Assembly: GCA_001603005.1 (NCBI GenBank)
Contig: LVAJ01000044.1
Location: 1 to 35,604 of the forward strand
DNA from: Clostridiales bacterium Firm_04
Lineage (GTDB): Bacteria > Bacillota > Clostridia > Oscillospirales > Ruminococcaceae
DNA: 35,604 nucleotides
Direction: 5' to 3'
Part shown: one piece after another, positions 1-6,832 of the stretch
How positions within the stretch are numbered: position 1 is the stretch's first letter
How the letters are laid out: every line of letters begins with the position of its first letter
Notes under the pieces: generated by a model
The model's input: the letters and a program-made list of their open reading frames with translations, nothing else
What the model was told of the DNA's origin: nothing
Database searches by the model: none
Program-made: the position numbers and the translations under genes

Positions 1-41
1 GGGATAGGGGGAATGCGAGCTTGCGAGTTTCCCCCTGTCCC
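1..41. repeat. GC-rich palindrome at window start
   Basis: The G-rich first arm (GGGATAGGGGGAA) pairs with the C-rich second arm (TTTCCCCCTGTCCC) around a CGAG-containing centre. It forms a long imperfect hairpin in non-coding DNA and resembles REP-type intergenic palindromes. It could equally be the terminator of a gene lying before the window, although no clean T-tract follows. Confidence 0.5.
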
Positions 42-118
42 CTTGGGTTGTCACCCCCGTTCCGCGGGGAGAAGTGCGCCTTGATTTTTTTGGGGCGTTG
101 ATTGGGTGTGGTTTCTGC

Positions 119-410
119 CGGCAAATTCTGATTTATCATATTACGACTGTGAAAACAATCGGCTCTTCTGTTTTTACAAACGCAACCGGAAAGCTTTAGA
201 ATAACGGCTGTCGGCACTGCCGACAAATTCCGATTTACAGCAATCAGCTGCCGGAAACAAGCATACTGAAAGATACGCATAACGCATCCGGAAACCTTTA
301 GAATAACGGCAGCGGGTACTGCCCGCAAATTCTGATTTACCGCAGTACGACTGTGGGCACAAGCATACTGAACGCTTCAGAATCACGGCTGACGTCTTGA
401 TTTCCGGACG
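119..410. repeat. Degenerate 102-bp tandem repeat, about three partial copies
   Basis: The block CAAATTCTGATTTA recurs near 121, 223 and 325. The block CGCAACCGGAAAGCTTTAG recurs at 181 and 283. GCATACTGAA recurs near 261 and 363. All are offset by 102 bp. No coding function is visible; the only ORFs across it lack the character of genes. The last copy runs directly into the promoter of the gene at 527. Confidence 0.6.
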
Positions 411-425
411 GTTTTGTGCTACAAT
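397..425 (+). promoter_or_regulatory. Sigma-A promoter of the ECF S-component/DUF1893 operon
   Basis: The -35 is TTGATT (397-402) and the -10 is TACAAT (420-425), with a 17-bp spacer and a TG extended -10 element. It lies about 100 bp before the start codon at 527. Confidence 0.7.
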
Positions 426-526
426 AAACATAACCGGCAGAATCTGCCGCATGACAGCATTGGTATCCGCAAAAAAACGGGCTGCTTCCGCGCAGCTGAA
501 CCATTTCAGTTTCAGGAGGGATTTCC

Positions 527-1111
527 ATGTTTGAACAAGCACTTACCTACCGCAATGTCGCAGCAGGCAGAAAAATCGCCTGCAAAACCCTTGTCTCTGC
601 GGGGCTCATCGCGCTTGCCGTTGTCCTGCCGCAGCTTGTGCATCTCGCACTCGGACAGCCCGGCGGCGTCAAGTGGCTGCCGATGTATCTGCCGGTGCTG
701 ATCGGCGGATGCCTGCTCGGCGCGAAATGGGGGCTTGCCGTCGGTGTGCTCTCGCCGGTCGTGAGCTTTCTGCTGACCTCGGCAATCGGCAATCCGATGC
801 CGCCGGCTGCACGCCTGCCGTTTATGGCTGCGGAGCTCGCGGTCTTTGCGCTCGTTTCGGGACTGTTCACAAAGAAGATCGCGGAGAACGGTCTCTGGGC
901 GTTTCCGGCAGTCATTCTCGCGCAGATCATCGGCAGAGGCGCATTCCTCGGACTGGCTGCGCTGACGCAGCATGCCGCCGCATTCACGCCCGCGATGATC
1001 TGGGGACAGATCAAGACCGGTTTCGCCGGCATCGCAGTGCAGGCGGTTCTCGTGCCGCTCATCATCATCGCACTGCGCACCGTCCTGATGCGGGATGAAC
1101 AGCATGACTGA
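527..1111 (+). CDS. ECF transporter S component-like membrane protein
   Basis: This 194-aa protein is almost entirely hydrophobic, with about five or six membrane segments and short loops. The stretch around residues 52-95 (LPVLIGGCLLGAKWGLAVG, then MPP and a further helix) is typical of ECF-type substrate-binding (S) components of the broad ECF_trnsprt group. Such proteins bind a vitamin or other small molecule in the membrane and work with a shared energising module (EcfA, EcfA', EcfT), none of which is present here. The start ATG follows AGGAGG at 512-517 with good spacing. The gene overlaps the next by 8 nt, so the two are probably translationally coupled. The substrate cannot be read from the sequence. 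Confidence 0.75.
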   Translation: MFEQALTYRNVAAGRKIACKTLVSAGLIALAVVLPQLVHLALGQPGGVKWLPMYLPVLIGGCLLGAKWGLAVGVLSPVVSFLLTSAIGNPMPPAARLPFMAAELAVFALVSGLFTKKIAENGLWAFPAVILAQIIGRGAFLGLAALTQHAAAFTPAMIWGQIKTGFAGIAVQAVLVPLIIIALRTVLMRDEQHD

Positions 1112-1526
1112 TCTCGAAACGGCGATCCGGCATCTGGAAGGGCATTCGGTCTGCCTGTGCCGGAACGGGGAGATCATCGCAAGGGACGGCAGAGGCATTG
1201 CACCGGTCATGCAGCTGCTCGCGGAACAGACGGATCTGCGCGGATTTTCTGCGGCGGATCTGATCGTCGGAAAGGCTGCCGCGATGCTGTTCGTAAAGGC
1301 GGGCGTGGTCAGCGTACACGGAAAAACGATGTCCGAGAGCGGCAGGGCGTATCTGACCGCGCACGGCATCCCCTGCACCTGCGATGTGCTGACCGAAAAG
1401 ATCATCAACCGCAAAGGCGACGGCATCTGCCCGATGGAGCAGACGGTTCTGGAGATCGACGATCCGGAAGCGGGCTATGCGGCGCTCCGGCAGAAGATCG
1501 CCGCGCTTGCAGCAGCGTCAAAATGA
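1104..1526 (+). CDS. DUF1893 family protein
   Basis: A 140-aa soluble protein matching the DUF1893 family, whose known structure from Thermotoga (TM1506) has a cytidine-deaminase-like fold. Recognisable parts are the opening NGEIIARDGRGIAPVMQLL, the central DLIVGKAAAMLFVKAGV and the late segment GICPMEQ. No zinc-binding deaminase motif (HxE...PCxxC) is visible, so catalysis should not be assumed. I chose the ATG at 1104 because it forms an ATGACTGA overlap with the end of the S-component gene; an in-frame ATG at 1095 is the alternative. Pairing with an ECF S component suggests a role tied to the transported molecule, but this is inference. Confidence 0.75.
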   Translation: MTDLETAIRHLEGHSVCLCRNGEIIARDGRGIAPVMQLLAEQTDLRGFSAADLIVGKAAAMLFVKAGVVSVHGKTMSESGRAYLTAHGIPCTCDVLTEKIINRKGDGICPMEQTVLEIDDPEAGYAALRQKIAALAAASK

Positions 1527-1540
1527 TATACGGAAACAGA

Positions 1541-1576
1541 AAATGCCCGCACATTGCTGTGCAGGCATTTTTTTGT
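1541..1576 (+). terminator. Rho-independent terminator of the S-component/DUF1893 operon
   Basis: The stem AATGCCCGCACA / TGTGCAGGCATT encloses a short loop and is followed by a run of eight T. It lies just past the stop at 1526 and may also act on the opposing tRNA transcript. Confidence 0.85.
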
Positions 1577-1579
1577 GAA

Positions 1580-1663
1580 TGCCGGCGGCGGGGGTCGAAC
1601 CCGCACGGTATCGCTACCAACGGATTTTGAGTCCGTCACGTCTGCCAATTCCATCACGCCGGC
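1580..1663 (-). tRNA. tRNA-Leu(CAA)
   Basis: Read on the minus strand, the 84-nt molecule has a 7-bp acceptor stem (GCCGGCG/CGCCGGC), an anticodon loop CTCAAAA giving anticodon CAA, a long type II variable arm as expected for leucine tRNAs, and the T loop GGTTCGACCC. The 3' CCA is not encoded. It reads UUG codons. Confidence 0.95.
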
Positions 1664-1673
1664 TTACCGTAAC

Positions 1674-1702
1674 AGTATAGCATATTTCGGCTGTTTTGTC
1701 AA
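1674..1702 (-). promoter_or_regulatory. Promoter of tRNA-Leu
   Basis: On the minus strand the -35 is TTGACA (1702-1697) and the -10 is TATACT (1679-1674), with a 17-bp spacer. The -10 ends about 10 bp before the mature tRNA 5' end. Confidence 0.85.
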
Positions 1703-1732
1703 TCCCCGTGCATCCGAAAAAGACCGGCAGAA

Positions 1733-1775
1733 ATGCCATAGTATCTCTGAACGCAAATCAGAAATACTATGGCAT
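1733..1775 (-). terminator. Large hairpin after the left pilus operon
   Basis: A 12-bp arm (ATGCCATAGTAT / ATACTATGGCAT), one C/A mismatch and a further 5 bp close a 7-nt loop. It lies about 50 bp beyond the stop of the sortase at 1824. The T-tract on the minus strand is poor, so it may be an mRNA-stabilising or weak terminator hairpin rather than a classical terminator. Confidence 0.55.
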
Positions 1776-1823
1776 AAAGCATCTGTATCTGCGGTTTGCG
1801 CAGCCGGTTCGGCGCCTGTCCGC

Positions 1824-2519
1824 TTATGCGGCTTCGTGTTCTTCCGCATCATCGCTCTGCGCCGGTTCATCGGTCTGCCGGTATGCGCGGATCGTCACGC
1901 GGCTCTGTCCGCTGAGCGTACAGGTGAACAGCGTCAGATCCCAGTCAGTCGCCTGCCCGCTGAACATCTGATCCACATCCGTGCCCGCGATCACTTCCGC
2001 GAACGCGACCGTGTAGTTGTAGACCTGCCCGGACGTATCCGTGAAAATGATGCTGTCGCCGGTTTCCAGATCGCCGATCCTGCCGAAATGCGCCGAATAA
2101 TTGTGCGCTGCAATGATGAGGTCGTTGTCCTGCGCGGTCCCGCTGTACCGGCAGGGCGCACGCTTTAACGCCGGATAGCTCCAGCCGCTCATGACCGGCA
2201 GCTCCAGCCCCAGCGCGGGCAGCTCCAGATAGCCGCAGTATGCGTCATTTCCGATCCGGATATCCTGCGGCGGTTCGCTCTGCGCCGGTTCTGCTTCCGC
2301 ATAGGGCGCAAACAGATCCTCCTGCGCCGGCTCTGTATCCGGCTCCTGCACCGGTGCTTCCGCGGGCGCGGGGATATCCTGCTTCAGCGACTGCACGACC
2401 TGATCGGAAAATGCGGCAGCCTGCCGGCTTTCCCGCACATTGTATACGCACAGTCCGCCCGCTGCGCAGATCATCAGCACACCGAGCAGGACTGTCAGCT
2501 TCCATGCATTATGTTTCAT
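1824..2519 (-). CDS. Sortase, non-class-C type
   Basis: A 231-aa cysteine transpeptidase that would join a sorting-signal protein to the wall. It has one N-terminal membrane anchor (residues 8-27), then a Pro/Glu/Ala-rich spacer (about 48-86) and the sortase barrel. Catalytic His139 sits in AAHNYSAHF, Cys200 in LTLFTC, and Arg207 follows in SGQSRVTIRA. It lacks the C-terminal membrane helix of the class C enzymes encoded nearby, so it is probably a housekeeping-like or class B/D-type enzyme dedicated to the operon. Its ATG lies inside the last codons of the upstream CnaB protein gene (11-nt overlap), which makes that protein the likely substrate. The exact class needs a profile search. Confidence 0.85.
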   Translation of the reverse strand: MKHNAWKLTVLLGVLMICAAGGLCVYNVRESRQAAAFSDQVVQSLKQDIPAPAEAPVQEPDTEPAQEDLFAPYAEAEPAQSEPPQDIRIGNDAYCGYLELPALGLELPVMSGWSYPALKRAPCRYSGTAQDNDLIIAAHNYSAHFGRIGDLETGDSIIFTDTSGQVYNYTVAFAEVIAGTDVDQMFSGQATDWDLTLFTCTLSGQSRVTIRAYRQTDEPAQSDDAEEHEAA

Positions 2520-3510
2520 CTTTCTTCTTTCCCGACCGCATGGAGATGCCTGCGCCGATCAGGACGACGCCGCCGAGCGAGAGCGGCAGCACGGGCCACC
2601 AGAGCTGACCGGTCTGCACGAGCTTTTCCGGTGCAGTGGTCGTGATCTGCGGCGGGGGTGTTGTTGCGGTCGTAGCGGTTGTGACGGCAGGCGGCGTGGT
2701 CGTGACCTCGGTCTCCTGCGAATGGTGATAGGTATTGCGGATCAGGAACTGCGACTGGTTATAGTCGATCATGACCTCATAATCCACGGGGATCTCGCGC
2801 TCTGCGACCAGCCATTCCGACTGCACGTCGAGCGTATCCCAGCGGTATTCCCAGTCATTCTCTGCGCTGAGCGTGACGGTATCAGCGATCGCGCCGTCCT
2901 TGTAGAGATCCACGGTGACATTCTGCGGACGCGCATGCGCGCTGTCGTCGTCATCCACCCAGACCTTCCGGACGGTATAGCGTCTGGATTCGCTGCTGAC
3001 ATCGGTATAATAAAATTTCGGATATGCGTCATAATTCAGTCCGGTGCCGGCATTGTTGACCTCCAGCAGCAGCGTTGTCGGATAATACATCGTATTCCCG
3101 ACCTGCAGCGTTTTGCCCGCTGCGAGATAGAGCCCGTTGCCGAGCCCGCTGAATGTCAGTTCACCGGAAGCATCGGTCTGCCCCTGTGCAGCCGGCGGGA
3201 GATTCACCGCTGCGATATAGCTTTCGATCGTTTTTGCCGCGGTATCGACCGCGTCCGCGGAGAGATCGCCGAGATCCATGCTGTAAGCGGAGAGTTCCGG
3301 CACAAATTCGATCTCTGCGCCGTGCCGCGTACCGATCCGGTAGAGCGTCCACTCCATTCCGGTGAGGATCGTGTCATCCTGCCGGCAGGTCAGCGTAATC
3401 GTCTTGTCATCCGCGGCGGCTGCCGGCTGTGCGGCGGTCAGCGGGAGCATGAGCAGTGCGCCGGCAAATCCTGCAAAAGCAAATCCTGCAAGTCTATTCT
3501 TTTTCTGCAT
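2509..3510 (-). CDS. CnaB-type LPXTG-like surface protein, minor pilin or anchor
   Basis: A 333-aa secreted protein. It has a Lys-rich signal peptide with hydrophobic core ending near TAAQPAAAA, an N-terminal domain of pilin type, and then a Cna B-type domain beginning YTVRKVWVDDDD, a strand typical of this fold. A Thr/Pro-rich stalk (about 262-296) leads to a sorting signal LVQTG (297-301), a hydrophobic helix and the tail SGKKKDET. The sorting motif has Val where Pro is normal. The start at 3510 is chosen because it follows AGAAAGGAAA and begins a proper signal peptide; an in-frame upstream start would lie inside the preceding sortase gene. It overlaps both neighbours, which indicates a tightly coupled operon. 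It is likely an accessory or basal pilus subunit. Confidence 0.8.
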   Translation of the reverse strand: MQKKNRLAGFAFAGFAGALLMLPLTAAQPAAAADDKTITLTCRQDDTILTGMEWTLYRIGTRHGAEIEFVPELSAYSMDLGDLSADAVDTAAKTIESYIAAVNLPPAAQGQTDASGELTFSGLGNGLYLAAGKTLQVGNTMYYPTTLLLEVNNAGTGLNYDAYPKFYYTDVSSESRRYTVRKVWVDDDDSAHARPQNVTVDLYKDGAIADTVTLSAENDWEYRWDTLDVQSEWLVAEREIPVDYEVMIDYNQSQFLIRNTYHHSQETEVTTTPPAVTTATTATTPPPQITTTAPEKLVQTGQLWWPVLPLSLGGVVLIGAGISMRSGKKKDET

Positions 3511-4429
3511 GGTTATCACGTTTCCTTTCTGTTTCGCCGGTTGCCTTTCGGACTGTATAGGCTGAAACAAACTTCTTATGTCTTCCGCTCTTGCTGCATG
3601 TCCAGTAGATCAGCAGCAGCGCGGCGATCGGCAGAAGCAATACAGGCAGGATATCTGCATCATCCAGCAGAACGGCATCTGCGGGGATGCGGACCTTGCG
3701 CACGACTTCCTCCTCTGTCATCGTGTCGATGCGGTGTGCCTGCACGAGCAGTCTGTGCGTGTTGATGCCGTAGGGCGTGCAGGTCATCAGCGTGACGAGA
3801 TCCCTGCCTGCAACGGGGCGGAGCCCGCTCATTTCAAACGGACGCACCACGCTGATCGTCTCCACCTCATAGGTGAGCACCTCATCGAGCACGGAGATCG
3901 TGAAACGGTCGTCCTCGGTGAGCCGGTCGAGGTCGGTGAACAGCTTGGCGCTGGGCAGACCTCTGTGCGCGGAGATCACGGAATGGCAGTTCACGCCGCC
4001 GACCGGAAAGGCAGTGCCTTCGAGATGCCCGACGGCATCGTTCAGGACTTCCTGGCTTGTGCCGTGATAGATCGGCAGATGGACGCTGATTTTCGGGATG
4101 TCGATATAGCCAATGATGCCGGTTCCCGTGACGTCGAGGATCGTGTCATAATCCGCGAGCTGCCTGTAATCGTTCAGCGGATCCGGCAATGCAGAGAGCG
4201 CCGTGTTATAGGCATGCGCCTGTTCGAGCATATCGACTTTACTGGAATCATCGAGGCTGCCGACTGCGCGGTTGTAACTGTCGATGACGTGCGTCTGGAC
4301 ACGGGCGTTCCACCAGCTGCTGAATGCCGGATAGCAGAACACTGCAACGCCGGTCAGCATGGCGAAGATCAGCAGCGCCGTGATCAGAATGTCGGAGCGC
4401 TTCTTTTTTTTCTGTTTCTGTTCAGGCAT
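3494..4429 (-). CDS. Class C (pilus-polymerising) sortase
   Basis: A 311-aa enzyme with an N-terminal membrane helix (about 13-33), the sortase domain, and a C-terminal membrane helix after VLLDDADI. This two-anchor arrangement is characteristic of class C sortases, which link pilin subunits. Catalytic residues are His155 (ISAHRGLPSAKLF), Cys217 (LMTCTPYG) and Arg226 (NTHRLLV). A lid-like DP pair is present at LPDPLNDY (81-88). ATG 4429 overlaps the signal peptidase stop by 8 nt (ATGCCTGA) and is preceded by TGGAGA. No long backbone pilin is encoded in this operon, so it may act on the short CnaB protein or on pilins from the divergent operon. Confidence 0.9.
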   Translation of the reverse strand: MPEQKQKKKKRSDILITALLIFAMLTGVAVFCYPAFSSWWNARVQTHVIDSYNRAVGSLDDSSKVDMLEQAHAYNTALSALPDPLNDYRQLADYDTILDVTGTGIIGYIDIPKISVHLPIYHGTSQEVLNDAVGHLEGTAFPVGGVNCHSVISAHRGLPSAKLFTDLDRLTEDDRFTISVLDEVLTYEVETISVVRPFEMSGLRPVAGRDLVTLMTCTPYGINTHRLLVQAHRIDTMTEEEVVRKVRIPADAVLLDDADILPVLLLPIAALLLIYWTCSKSGRHKKFVSAYTVRKATGETERKRDNHAEKE

Positions 4430-5021
4430 CTGGATTCTCCAGCAAATGCGGCAGTCCGAACGGATACAGGCGGACACGCACAACGCCGAGGATATTCTCG
4501 TCCGCCGCGCATCCGAATGCGGAATACCGGCTGTCTATGGATGTTTCGCGGTTGTCGCCCATGACGAACCAGCGGTTTTCTTTGACGGTATAGGGAAATT
4601 CGATATCGCATTCCCCGCGCGCATCCGCACGGACATAGGGCTCATCGAGCGGCTTGCCGTTCAGTGTGACGGCGCCGTTTTCGTCGATGTCCACGGTATC
4701 GCCGGCAACGGCAATGACGCGCTTCAAAAGGATCTTTTTATTATAGTACATTGCGATGATGTCCCCGCGGGACGGTGTTTTCAGTTTGCTGCAAAGCACG
4801 ATGTGGTCATTTGCGAGCGTCGGCTCCATGCTGGTGCCGGTCACATGGACGACCGGAAGCACGATCCAGCAGATCAGCACCGCAGCCGCGGCAGCGACTG
4901 CGAGCGAGGATACCGTATTTTTCAGCGCGGCGCGGAAGCCTTTTTTATAGCGCCGGCGGTTCAGCTCGCGCTTGAGCTGTTCCGCGGTCGGCAGCTCGGA
5001 GAGGTCGTTGAATTTACGCAT
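4422..5021 (-). CDS. lepB: Signal peptidase I
   Basis: A 199-aa type I signal peptidase, expected to cleave signal peptides of exported surface proteins. It has a cytoplasmic N-terminus, one membrane helix (about 35-58) and an extracellular catalytic domain. The nucleophile Ser64 is in TGTSMEPTL and the general base Lys100 is in ILLKRVIAVAGD; the GDNR motif (VMGDNRETSIDSR) is present. Both catalytic residues are intact, unlike the inactive SipA of streptococcal pilus loci. I take ATG 5021, which follows AGGTGA and overlaps the coil-protein stop by 8 nt. Its position between a coil protein and a sortase suggests a pilus-specific role. Confidence 0.9.
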   Translation of the reverse strand: MRKFNDLSELPTAEQLKRELNRRRYKKGFRAALKNTVSSLAVAAAAAVLICWIVLPVVHVTGTSMEPTLANDHIVLCSKLKTPSRGDIIAMYYNKKILLKRVIAVAGDTVDIDENGAVTLNGKPLDEPYVRADARGECDIEFPYTVKENRWFVMGDNRETSIDSRYSAFGCAADENILGVVRVRLYPFGLPHLLENPDA

Positions 5022-5196
5022 CGGCATCACCTGCGCCGTCTGCGGGCGGCTCCGCACCGACCTCGCCGGAGAGCAGGAGCAGCTTTGCGCGCAGGCGGTC
5101 ATTTTCCGCTTTCAGCTCGTCCGCTTCTGTCCGGAGATAGTAGAGCATTTCGATCAGCTCGTCTTTTTTTGCTTTCCGCAGTTCTTTGTCCGTCAT
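5014..5196 (-). CDS. Small coiled-coil protein of pilus loci, short form
   Basis: A 60-aa acidic/basic helical protein. It begins MTDKELRKAKKDELIEMLYY and continues as a heptad-like coil (LRTEADELKAENDRLRAKL) before a Gly/Ala/Asp tail. Its first 20 residues match the product encoded at 5800 on the other strand (MTDKEFKKLHRADLIEIIYE), and both genes immediately precede a signal peptidase I. There is no signal peptide, so it is probably cytoplasmic or attached to the inner membrane face. The ribosome site AAAGGG is 7 nt from the ATG. Function unknown; a scaffolding or export-coupling role is a guess. Confidence 0.7.
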   Translation of the reverse strand: MTDKELRKAKKDELIEMLYYLRTEADELKAENDRLRAKLLLLSGEVGAEPPADGAGDADA

Positions 5197-5240
5197 TGTG
5201 GTACCCTTTCATCTTGCGTTTGCAGGTCATTCTTACTCCT

Positions 5241-5269
5241 ATTATACAACGAACGGGAAAGCAAGTCAA
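5241..5269 (-). promoter_or_regulatory. Promoter of the left pilus operon
   Basis: On the minus strand the -35 is TTGACT (5269-5264) and the -10 is a perfect TATAAT (5246-5241), with a 17-bp spacer. It starts transcription about 40 bp before the first gene. Confidence 0.85.
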
Positions 5270-5274
5270 CCAAA

Positions 5275-5600
5275 GGCGCGAAATTTCTATGCTGAAAAAC
5301 GAAAAACTGTCATATCTTATAATTTGCAAATCGGAAATTCGTGCACAATGCCGCCTTGAATTTTTACACATCTGGAAAAAGCTTTAATATTACTACAAAT
5401 AGTATAAAACAGATCGGCGCGGTTTTGGTACATTTTTGCGTGCGATAACCTTCCGTATAGTTTGATGAAATTGAACTTTTTGTAAAATATGCTACTGCCG
5501 TATTTCTATTTGTCAACTGTCTGAATACACAAGATTTCAGGCGCCGGATTGTACAGGTTGCAAAAACATCACAGAAATTCTGACAAAATCATGAAAAAAC
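5275..5600. promoter_or_regulatory. AT-rich control region between divergent pilus operons
   Basis: This stretch of about 330 bp between two opposed sigma-A promoters holds no credible ORF. It is strikingly richer in A and T than the flanking genes. Such DNA commonly binds regulators or nucleoid proteins, but I found no operator I could name. Confidence 0.5.
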
Positions 5601-5602
5601 GA

Positions 5603-5631
5603 TTGACAAACGGAAACAATGGTGATATAAT
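5603..5631 (+). promoter_or_regulatory. Promoter of the right pilus operon
   Basis: Perfect consensus: TTGACA (5603-5608), 17 bp, TATAAT (5626-5631). It is followed by an untranslated leader of about 160 nt. The leader contains a weak hairpin AACCG/CGGTT (5653-5671) running into a T stretch, and a GCAGCG/CGCTGC pair near 5712-5744. Either could modulate expression, but neither is strong. Confidence 0.9.
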
Positions 5632-5799
5632 AAAATCACAAAATTGAAACGGAACCGGAATCAAAACGGTTTTTTGAATGCAAGATATTACAAGATGACA
5701 TATCGGAAAATGCAGCGAAACGTGATTTGGAAACGGCGCTGCGTTTTATACATTCTGTATTTAGAAAGCGGCGAAAGATCCGCATGCAGGCGGTAATTT

Positions 5800-6210
5800 A
5801 TGACTGATAAAGAGTTTAAAAAACTGCATCGCGCTGATCTGATTGAAATAATTTATGAATATCAGCGGCGCGAAAAGGCAATGCAGGAGGAGATCGCATC
5901 GCTCAGGGCGCAGCTCGGGGAGCGGTCGCTGAAGCTGAAGGATGCGGGCTCGATCGCAGAAGCTGTGATCCGTTTGAATGCACTGTTTGAAACGGCGCAG
6001 AAAACAGCCGATGATTATGTTGAACAGGTGCGGCTGCAATGCGAAGCGGCAAAGCAGGCGGCGGGCGGCGCGGAAAATGCGGGCAGCAGGGATGCGGAAC
6101 GCACGGACAGCGCAGACCGTTCAGACGCGGAACAGGCAAATGCAGGCAAAGCGGATGCGGAACCGGCGGATGCAGATTCCGGCACGGCAGCTGATCCGGC
6201 ACACTCCTGA
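5800..6210 (+). CDS. Coiled-coil protein of pilus loci, long form
   Basis: A 136-aa protein. Residues 1-20 (MTDKEFKKLHRADLIEIIYE) match the small protein at 5014-5196. Then come a coiled coil (about 20-50), the segment AGSIAEAVIRLNALFETAQK (about 49-68), and a low-complexity Ala/Asp/Glu tail from about 85 onward. No signal peptide or membrane helix is present. AGGCGG precedes the ATG. It is the first gene of the right pilus operon, 14 bp before a signal peptidase I gene. I recall similar small helical proteins with an AGSIAEA-type motif near sortase and pilus genes in Clostridia, but cannot name a function. A role in targeting or coupling pilin export is inference. Confidence 0.75.
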   Translation: MTDKEFKKLHRADLIEIIYEYQRREKAMQEEIASLRAQLGERSLKLKDAGSIAEAVIRLNALFETAQKTADDYVEQVRLQCEAAKQAAGGAENAGSRDAERTDSADRSDAEQANAGKADAEPADADSGTAADPAHS

Positions 6211-6224
6211 AAGGATTATATAGT

Positions 6225-6809
6225 ATGGCAGAACAAGCAGCGGAAAAACCGGTTGCAGTCGAGATCCCCTCGCCCGAACAGGTCGAAGCGGAGCTCGAAA
6301 AGATCCGGTACCGTCGGAGATTCGGACGCACGCTGCTGCAAACCGCCGCGGTGCTCGTCGTCGTAGCGGCAGCGGCTGTTCTGATCTCAACTATTTTTAT
6401 GCCGGTGATCCAGGTCTCCGGCGGCAGCATGAGCCCGACGCTGAATGACGGCGACGTGCTCGTGACGCTCAATACCAAGCGAATTTCATACGGCGATCTG
6501 TGCTGTGTGTCATGGCAAAACAAAATGCTGCTGAAACGTGTGATCGGGCTTTCCGGTGACACGGTCTCCATTGCGGAGGACGGCAGCGTCACCGTCAATG
6601 GCGTCCTGCTCGATGAGCCGTATGTGATCGAAAAAAGTCTCGGACAGTGCGACATTACATTCCCGTATGTCGTACCGGAGGACAAGATCTTCCTGCTCGG
6701 TGACAACCGCCTGCTTTCGGCAGACAGCCGGAGCGCAGATATCGGGTGCATCGGGCATGACCAGATCATCGGAAAGGTGTTATTCCGCATCTGGGAGAAG
6801 AAAAGCTAA
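6225..6809 (+). CDS. lepB: Signal peptidase I
   Basis: A 194-aa signal peptidase I related to the one on the opposite strand. It has a cytoplasmic N-terminus of about 35 residues, one membrane helix (36-58) and the catalytic domain. Ser68 lies in SGGSMSPTL, Lys104 in MLLKRVIGLSGD, and the GDNR box is followed by SADSRS. It ends in a basic WEKKS tail. AAAGGA lies 9 nt before the ATG. It sits 23 bp before the tip adhesin gene, so it probably processes the pilin precursors of this operon. The catalytic dyad is complete. Confidence 0.9.
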   Translation: MAEQAAEKPVAVEIPSPEQVEAELEKIRYRRRFGRTLLQTAAVLVVVAAAAVLISTIFMPVIQVSGGSMSPTLNDGDVLVTLNTKRISYGDLCCVSWQNKMLLKRVIGLSGDTVSIAEDGSVTVNGVLLDEPYVIEKSLGQCDITFPYVVPEDKIFLLGDNRLLSADSRSADIGCIGHDQIIGKVLFRIWEKKS

Positions 6810-6832
6810 CGGAAAGGAGGAGCAGACAGCAA

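Noticed and set aside
174..1426. Minus-strand frames across the upstream region and the S-component gene.
   Set aside because: They are low-complexity translations through tandem repeats or opposite a clear membrane protein gene, with no ribosome sites.
5632..5799. Riboswitch in the right pilus operon leader.
   Set aside because: Only short, weak hairpins are present and I see no c-di-GMP or other conserved aptamer motif.
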